64,000 nucleotides of DNA from Cliona cf. orientalis (lineage: Eukaryota; Porifera; Demospongiae; Clionaida; Clionaidae): positions 12,772,923 through 12,836,922 of the forward strand of contig OZ005689.1 of the NCBI GenBank assembly GCA_963930775.1, in the 5' to 3' direction. Below the pieces are notes generated by a model that ran no database searches, was not told the origin of the DNA, and was given only the letters and a program-made list of their open reading frames with translations. Shown piece by piece: positions 58,081 to 64,000 of this stretch; the stretch's first letter is position 1; every line of letters begins with the position of its first letter. The position numbers and the translations under genes are program-made.

Positions 58081-60803
58081 TTTGTCATATATACCAGTTC
58101 GTGCTGCGTACGCCTAAGGCTCGAACGCTCACAGTATGTGCGTTTTATCGGCCACGCCTATTAGCCACGCCCCGTAATGCGATTGCGCATGCTCGAGCTC
58201 AATGTTGGTAAGGGTCGTCTAATGGCTTTATTGCGCGGTCCCGTGTTTAGAGCGAGAGTAATGTGAAAGTAAATAGGGTCTCCACACCAAAAAATTGATC
58301 TTGGCCTATAGGTAGAGCCATAGCTACAATGCAAGCAGGCAGCTTATACTCCAAGTTTGACCAAATTTGGTGAGGGTCACGATCGTCACATCTTGTGCGC
58401 GCGTGGCCCTGCCCCTCACGTAGCACGTGGGCGAAAAACATTGCAAATGCATGGCTTCCTATACAAACATAATATGGGGATACTTCAAAGGGCCATAACT
58501 TTAATTCTAAGATGTGAATCAAAATTCTTTCAGGTCAAATCTCTAGTTTCGACCCTTTCTGTGTGCCCATGCAAAAATTATGTACCTAAGTACTCCCAAC
58601 CCCCCCCCCCCCCCCCCCCCCATGAATTACATTATTTAAATTCCGTTTTTTTTTCTACTTGGTGTGTGACTAGCTACTTAGTGATTAGTGTACATAATAT
58701 AATCAACACACCACATAATTTAAAAGTGCAATACAGGGTGCACAATTGTAAGATATTAAAAAAAATAATAATAGTAATTAATTTCATCATAAATTAAATT
58801 TTCATGATTGAGTTCTGGATACATTCTCAGACTGGCATCCCGAATAAAGTTAGAGCTCATCACAGTCACGTACTATATTTTTTTCGAATCGGCTGTTCTG
58901 CGTAAAAGGAGTTGTACCCTACATTGGTGTACACCAGATCTAGAGTTGATGCTTCCGAAAATGCACCACAGAGAGAAAGACAAAAGCTCGATCTGCAGAA
59001 GCTTCGTTTTAGTAGCTATTATAATAATATTATATAGCTAGGGATCATAAGATTCAAAGATTGTGAGCATGTGGTTTGCCTTGCAGCACATGCATGCATG
59101 CCCTGCTTTACAGCAATAATATCTAAATTATCAGATAGCTAGATCACTGCTCAAATTTTACCGAGATGCGTCACAGATTTACTCCATCCAAGCCGCTAGC
59201 ACTGTAAAAACTGAACTTAGTAGAATCACACCCTGAAGAAGTACAAGAAAAGTTTATGAGTTGAGTCTTGCAACGGGTATGGGATCCATTCTGCAAGGCA
59301 AAAAACTAGAAAGTATACAAAAATTTGCTCTCAGAATGTGCCTTAAATCATGCATAGTCAGTGTACTATAATATTATTAGTGTTAGACGCTCTAAACTAA
59401 AATGCAAGTCTGTGTCTGACTCACCTCCCGAAGATAGTAAAAAAATAAACCTATTTTTGGAAGCTGCTACTTTAATTAATAAAGCAGAACCCATAATATT
59501 ATATCAGAATTTCAAATGCCAAAATACTCTGGTGGGTCCCATGTAGAGCTAACTCTGCTTCATCTTCATTTTTCCCAAAAACACTGCATGGGTTTGTGGA
59601 ATATATAGCTCAATCCCTCCATAGCTGTTACTATAACTGGAATACTGCACTAGCTACACCCTATTTAATAATAATATTATTCATAGTTAGCTAAAATTAT
59701 GTGCAATTAAACTTAATTATATCACTTTTAGGCATAATTATTAGAACTAGCATAATAGTTGTTAAATTAAATTAATTTTGTACGTCTATGCTGTATGTAT
59801 TTTTCAGCAACAGAAATTAAGTAAAATAAATATAATGGGGATCCCCCTGTCAGAAACTTTGCAGAGCTGAGATGTTTTATTTCTCCAACACCATAGAGGA
59901 TGCAAGGGAAAAATAATTTCTAAAGAGCACCTTTTTAAAACATTGTTAAGTTGGTAAGTGGGGTAAATTTTTATTTACAGATTTTTTTTCTGTACCCCCT
60001 CCCTTCCCCCCCCCCTCCCCCGCCCCATACTGAAAACTCAATGTCATAATTATCATAGTACTTGGAAAGTAGACACCTTGGTGCAACTTTCAAATCCGTA
60101 GAGGGTGTAGAAAAGTCCATTTCTAGAACATCAGTATCTCAGCATCTATATACATCTCCTATGGACATGAAACTCATACGATTTTTCAAGTATACTATGA
60201 TATTATAACATTGAGTTTTCATCTAATATGAGGGGAACAGAGAAAAAATCTGAAAATAAAATTTTACCCTGAAAAGGTGTTCTTTAGCCTCGGAAAAAAT
60301 TCATTGAGAGGAGAATTACAATATATAGTACATTAATTTTTTTTCCCTTGCATATCCTCTATATATGATGTTGGAGAATAAAAAAAACATCTGCAAATTT
60401 TCTGACAGGGACACCCTCTTAAGGAAACAGGGAGCTGACCATGATCCACACTTTCTAATGGTATGATACGGCTAGTTTAGCCGTGAAGTCTAAAAAGAGA
60501 GGAGGGCTAGCACGTCAGATTAGTGTCACATTAATTTTGGCACACATAATACATGTTACAGTAGCTATGCCTGATTGGTTTTCATATTGATGACAAACAA
60601 ACATGATGATGCTTTTATCTAAAATGGTTTGATGGAAAATAAACATTTTTTTTCCAAAATGAGAAATATTATAGTCATTATAGAATGCATTTTTGCAGGC
60701 TATTTGAGCTACATAAGTTAGCTATTGGTTATATTTAGTTCACAGTAATATAACCGGCATATCACAAAGCTTGTAGATACAAGGACAAGTCACAAACTCA
60801 GTG
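58081..60803. other. Divergent intergenic region between module 2 genes
   Basis: A GC-rich block at 58120-58260 holds CGCATGCTCGAGCTCAATGT, a repeat also found at 14262-14305 and (inverted) 23698-23742. Poly-C lies at about 58601-58621. The middle is AT-rich. The element at 59838-60420 fills the part nearest the receptor. Confidence 0.5.
59838..60420. mobile_element. Inverted-repeat element, ~100-bp arms
   Basis: The left end CCCTGTCAGAAACTTTGCAG and on to about 59940 is repeated inverted at about 60275-60412 (GTTGGAGAATAAA, then TTTTCTGACAGGG). The interior has a second pair of related blocks (GAGGGTGTAG and CATCTATATACATCTCCTAT). No coding frame. Confidence 0.75.
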
Positions 60804-63074
60804 ATGGATGATCTGGGTAAATATTTAAATTTGTGGCTGACGTTGATACTTTATCTTTATGCCGGTAAGCTTAATAGTAATTTTTATATTTATATAGCTT
60901 TGAGCGTGCATCAATCTATAGCTAGTATAGTACTATTCTTAATAATGCAGTTCAATGTCAAATTACAATTGTTGAGCATCCGTCCTCTCTGCTGGTTCCT
61001 GTAAACGAAGCTGCTATATTTTCGTGCACTGCTCAGTGCAGCTCTCCACCTTGTCGTTTAAGGGGGCAGTGGATAATTAATAACAATTTCATTAACAGAT
61101 CTCATGATGAATTTGGTGACAATGAACTAACTTTGTATTGGAGGATAAACCACTCGAACTCGCGTAATACATCAGAAGTATACTGCCATTTTAGTTACGG
61201 CAGAGTATCTGAAGATAGCAATAGTGCAGTTCTAGAGTGGATTGATGGTGAGTTGTTGTGCATTCATGAATAGCTATGTATGCATCAATAGACCAAAAAC
61301 ATTATAAGTAAGTGTCAAAATAGCAACTGCATCTGTTTTGGCCTAACATACAAGTGCAGTTGGGCCAGCCACTTCAACGGAAGACCTAAAGTATAGCTAC
61401 CACCATGCTGAAAATAAACTTCGAGTTTCAAAATTCTCCTGACAGTTATATTAATAAAATTCAGCCAAATCTACGCTCAATGTAATTACTTAATCCTCCA
61501 TTAAATTTTCAGCGGCTCAGTAAACTAATATTTCTCCCTCCAAATCATAGTTTCATTTTTATACCTTGTATTATTGTAAAATCCACCATTGTCCCGCAAC
61601 CCTCATTTAGTGGGTGACACATCAAATTTAAATGTCAGCTGGTCTCCAGCATTTCTATGGCCTGATCATAATCATGCATCATAATGATTTTCCTATTAGC
61701 TGTTCTATTGCTCCACAACCCTCTATTGGAGATCAACTCATCTCTTACTTTGACATGGTCTCCACCATTTCTATGGCCTGGCCGTGCTCTTCGATACTTC
61801 AATGTGTCCATCACAAACAAGAGTGATGATAGTGTCACTTACCATCGAATAAACAGCACTTTTGATGCTAGAGTTGTTTCTTTTTCGAGAAAGATACAAA
61901 AAGAGCCTTTGATGTGCACTGAAATTGCTATAACTATATCAGCCATTAGTAACTACAGCCATGACACTTTACTGCAGCCACTTCAGTTATTCAATGTCAC
62001 AGATAGAATCTTTCCATCACGTAAGCAGGCTGTTATTAAAAATATAGCATCTGGTATACAAGTTTAGAATGTACATAATATAATTAATTTCATGAAGCAT
62101 CTAGCTTCAATTTGTCAGAAATCACTGCCAGCAACATTCATCCTCGGTGTAATGAAAGTAATCTTGTAGATCTTGAGTTAAGTATTCAGTTACAGGTAAT
62201 TTTTAATAAAACATAATTATTATTATTATTTAATAATAGTGATTGACTATTAATGATGTCTGTAGCTACAAAAAGTTATCTGTAATGATGATAAGGTGAA
62301 TTTGACATTCATCATCCGAAATGATAGTGACAACATAGTAATTCGAGTTGATACCATTCAGCGTTATAATGGCTCCAGTGTAATGGCACAAAATCTTAGT
62401 CTTGTCCTTGAAGCAAATCAAATCTACTCACTGACATTTGAAGTTGAAAATTATAGTTCGCGTATCATTGCAACTAACACCTATCAATTTGGTAAGAGAC
62501 AGTATTATTGACATGTCAGTAATAATAAAATACTATTCTCTCAGATACATTAAGTTCTGTTGATTTGACTGGATGCGAGGAAAATTCTACCACAACTAAG
62601 AGTATGTTTACTTTCTACTGTAATAATGGTTTTTAGCTTACTAGCTAATAGTTTATTGTATAGATTGCATCATTATTCTTGTGTGCAAGGGTAACTTTCA
62701 TTAATTACTAGGCATGATACTAAAATCAGAATCACCAGATCAAGATATCAAAGACCACCCCGATCGTGATGGTCTGCTGGACTACCTGCTAATGGGTGGC
62801 AGCCTCACTCTCGTGCTGGGAACCATCATTACTGTAATCACTTGCTACTATTTATGCTATTATAGGAAGAAAAAAAGAGGTAGCTAAACAGTAGCTTTAA
62901 AAATGAAGCTTGCAACAGATATTATGCACCAGGAGTTTTTAACACACATAGTTGTAGTACAATCATCTCTTTCTAGATTTGACGTCACAGAATATCATTT
63001 CACACAACCACCAAAACCATGATACGTATGAAGCCATGAATGTTGTATCTACACTGTACTATCAGTATCTATAG
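60804..63074 (+). CDS. Ig-FN3-FN3 transmembrane receptor with short tyrosine-motif tail (module 2, long partner)
   Basis: Eight exons: 60804-60864, 60951-61247, 61700-62020, 62098-62195, 62266-62491, 62545-62601, 62712-62879, 62977-63074. They total 1326 nt, or 441 residues; intron phases are 1,1,1,0,1,1,1, identical to the 25.7-kb gene. Exon 1 is a signal peptide (LWLTLILYLYAG). Exon 2 is Ig-like (AAIFSCTAQC ... LYWRINHS ... SEVYCHFSY). Exon 3 is FN3-like with the shared WSPPFLWPG. Exons 4-5 form the second domain, exon 6 a short linker, and exon 7 the span (SLTLVLGTIITVITCYYLCY) followed by RKKKR. The 32-residue tail has YEAM (Tyr427, YxxM type) and ends LYYQYL, which fits the ITIM pattern LxYxxL around Tyr438. 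A type I signalling receptor paralogous to the module 1 receptor but with a very short tail. Confidence 0.87.
61575..61665 (+). pseudogene. Truncated duplicate of the FN3-1 exon inside intron 2
   Basis: Open in the domain's frame, it reads RNPHLVGDTSNLNVSWSPAF then LWPD, matching the opening of exon 3 (HNPLLEINSSLTLTWSPPFL, then WPG). It breaks off after about 33 residues, 80 bp upstream of the real exon, and has no splice acceptor. Confidence 0.75.
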
Positions 63075-64000
63075 CTGCAGCTGCAGCTATACAAAATATA
63101 TAACGCAGTGGTTGCAACTTAAGTACTTTTTTATGATATTCCTTCCTATGTACAAGAGTGGTTGTGATGTCAAAGCTGGAAAGAAATGTTTGTACTAGGG
63201 TCAGCAATCAAATATCAGCCACCACGTATAATCAGACACCTGTATCTCAGGAATGGAAAGAGCTATGATCACCATTCTCGCGATGACTGATAGCCCTAGT
63301 CAAATGCCGATCACATACCAAATCCGAAGTCTTTGCGCTAAACCATGTGTGAGCTAGAGACAAAAATGTTCACCCGTCAGATTTAAACAATTACCAGACG
63401 TTTGTACTGAATTTCAGACAATCACTTCCTTCATTAATTACATTGATGTGTGGAGTACCAGATTTGGAAGATATGACTATCCACCCTTGCTGTTACTGGC
63501 CACCAAATTTTAGCTTACAATGCTTCTGTAATTGAGTGTGACAAGGCTTTAAATAGATTCTACTCACATCATCAATATTCAGACACTTTCGTTCCATTTT
63601 TCCCGATTCATGAAATGATTCAAATTATAATAAAATCACCTTTGCAACCCTTGGATAATTATAAATTGACCGATAGAACATATAACTATAGGCTGTATTT
63701 GTCTTAATTTGATGAATTGAAGATCTTTTACCCAATTTTGAATTTCTTGGCCAAGTCTTGCACCTAATTTCCATAAAAAGTGTCTGAATATTGATGACTT
63801 GAGGAGTATCTACTTAAAGCGTTGTCATATTTGATTCAAATAACACTGTGGGATAAAATTTGGTGGCCAGTGACAGCAAGGGTAGGTGGTCATATATTCT
63901 AAATCTGGTGAGGGAACTAATTGTCTGAAATTTGATACAAACGTCTGGTAGTAGCATAATTAAATCAGACGGGTGAACATTTTTGTCTCTAGCTCACACA
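63075..64000. other. Receptor 3' flank and a fold-back element reaching the window end
   Basis: Bases 63347-63600 and about 63780-64000 are inverted copies (GTGTGAGCTAGAGACAAAAA with its complement at the window end; CCCTTGCTGTTACTGGCCAC with GTGGCCAGTGACAGCAAGGG). The element probably continues past the edge. No coding frame is supported. Confidence 0.75.

Noticed and set aside
1..64000. CRISPR arrays, bacterial operons or riboswitches
   Set aside because: The window has spliced animal genes; short repeats are dispersed transposon ends and microsatellites, not regularly spaced arrays.
1..64000. tRNA or rRNA genes
   Set aside because: No A-box/B-box pair in a foldable cloverleaf and no rRNA core sequence was noticed by eye; a tRNAscan run would settle this.

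Overview
This is animal nuclear DNA: AT-rich, with short GT-AG introns (about 50-500 bp inside the genes), secreted and membrane proteins encoded by phase-1 exons, and a heavy load of small inverted-repeat transposons plus long poly-G/C tracts. The style (compact genes, very short introns, many Ig/FN3-like receptors, a DIRS retrotransposon) suggests a marine invertebrate, most likely a demosponge. The species call is inference; no rRNA or mitochondrial marker is present.

Layout. 1.6-3.0 kb (-): an intronless cysteine-rich secreted protein with a GPI-type tail. 3.13-8.17 kb: a nearly complete DIRS-type tyrosine-recombinase retrotransposon whose termini and internal complementary region can be read base by base. 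8.2-22 kb: gene-poor, made of small transposon relics and old duplications. 22.1-29.2 kb: a head-to-head pair, a small Ig-like protein with a GPI-type tail (-) and an Ig-FN3-FN3 single-pass receptor with tyrosine motifs (+). 29.8-34.1 kb (+): a four-exon methionine sulfoxide reductase A gene with an in-frame TGA exactly at the catalytic cysteine, followed by a SECIS-like hairpin. 33.0-37.5 kb is repeated at 49.4-54.0 kb, carrying a second orphan copy of the last MsrA exon and of the hairpin. 42.3-43.5 kb (-): an intronless secreted metallo-beta-lactamase-fold protein of the ComEC type. 46.2-48.0 kb (-): decayed exons of an MFSD12-like transporter. 57.3-63.1 kb: a second head-to-head pair with the same arrangement as the first (small GPI-type protein on -, Ig-FN3-FN3 receptor on +).

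How it fits together. The most interesting structure is the repeated divergent module. Each copy joins a short GPI-type surface protein to a longer receptor. The two receptors share the same intron positions and phases (1-1-1-0-1-1-1), and each has cytoplasmic tyrosines in recognisable signalling contexts (NPxY and YxxM in one, YxxM and an ITIM-like LxYxxL in the other). Linked GPI/transmembrane Ig-like receptors are the kind of arrangement expected of a self/non-self or cell-adhesion gene complex; that function is inference. The second highlight is the apparent selenocysteine MsrA with a duplicated 3' hairpin. The rest is mobile-element biology. It includes filled and empty insertion sites revealed by the segmental duplication, several small elements with TTA/TAA target duplications, fold-back elements, and a segment that is inverted between two copies.

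Limits: coordinates of spliced genes come from reading splice sites and phases by eye; every CDS total quoted is divisible by three. No homology search, RNA data or folding program was available.
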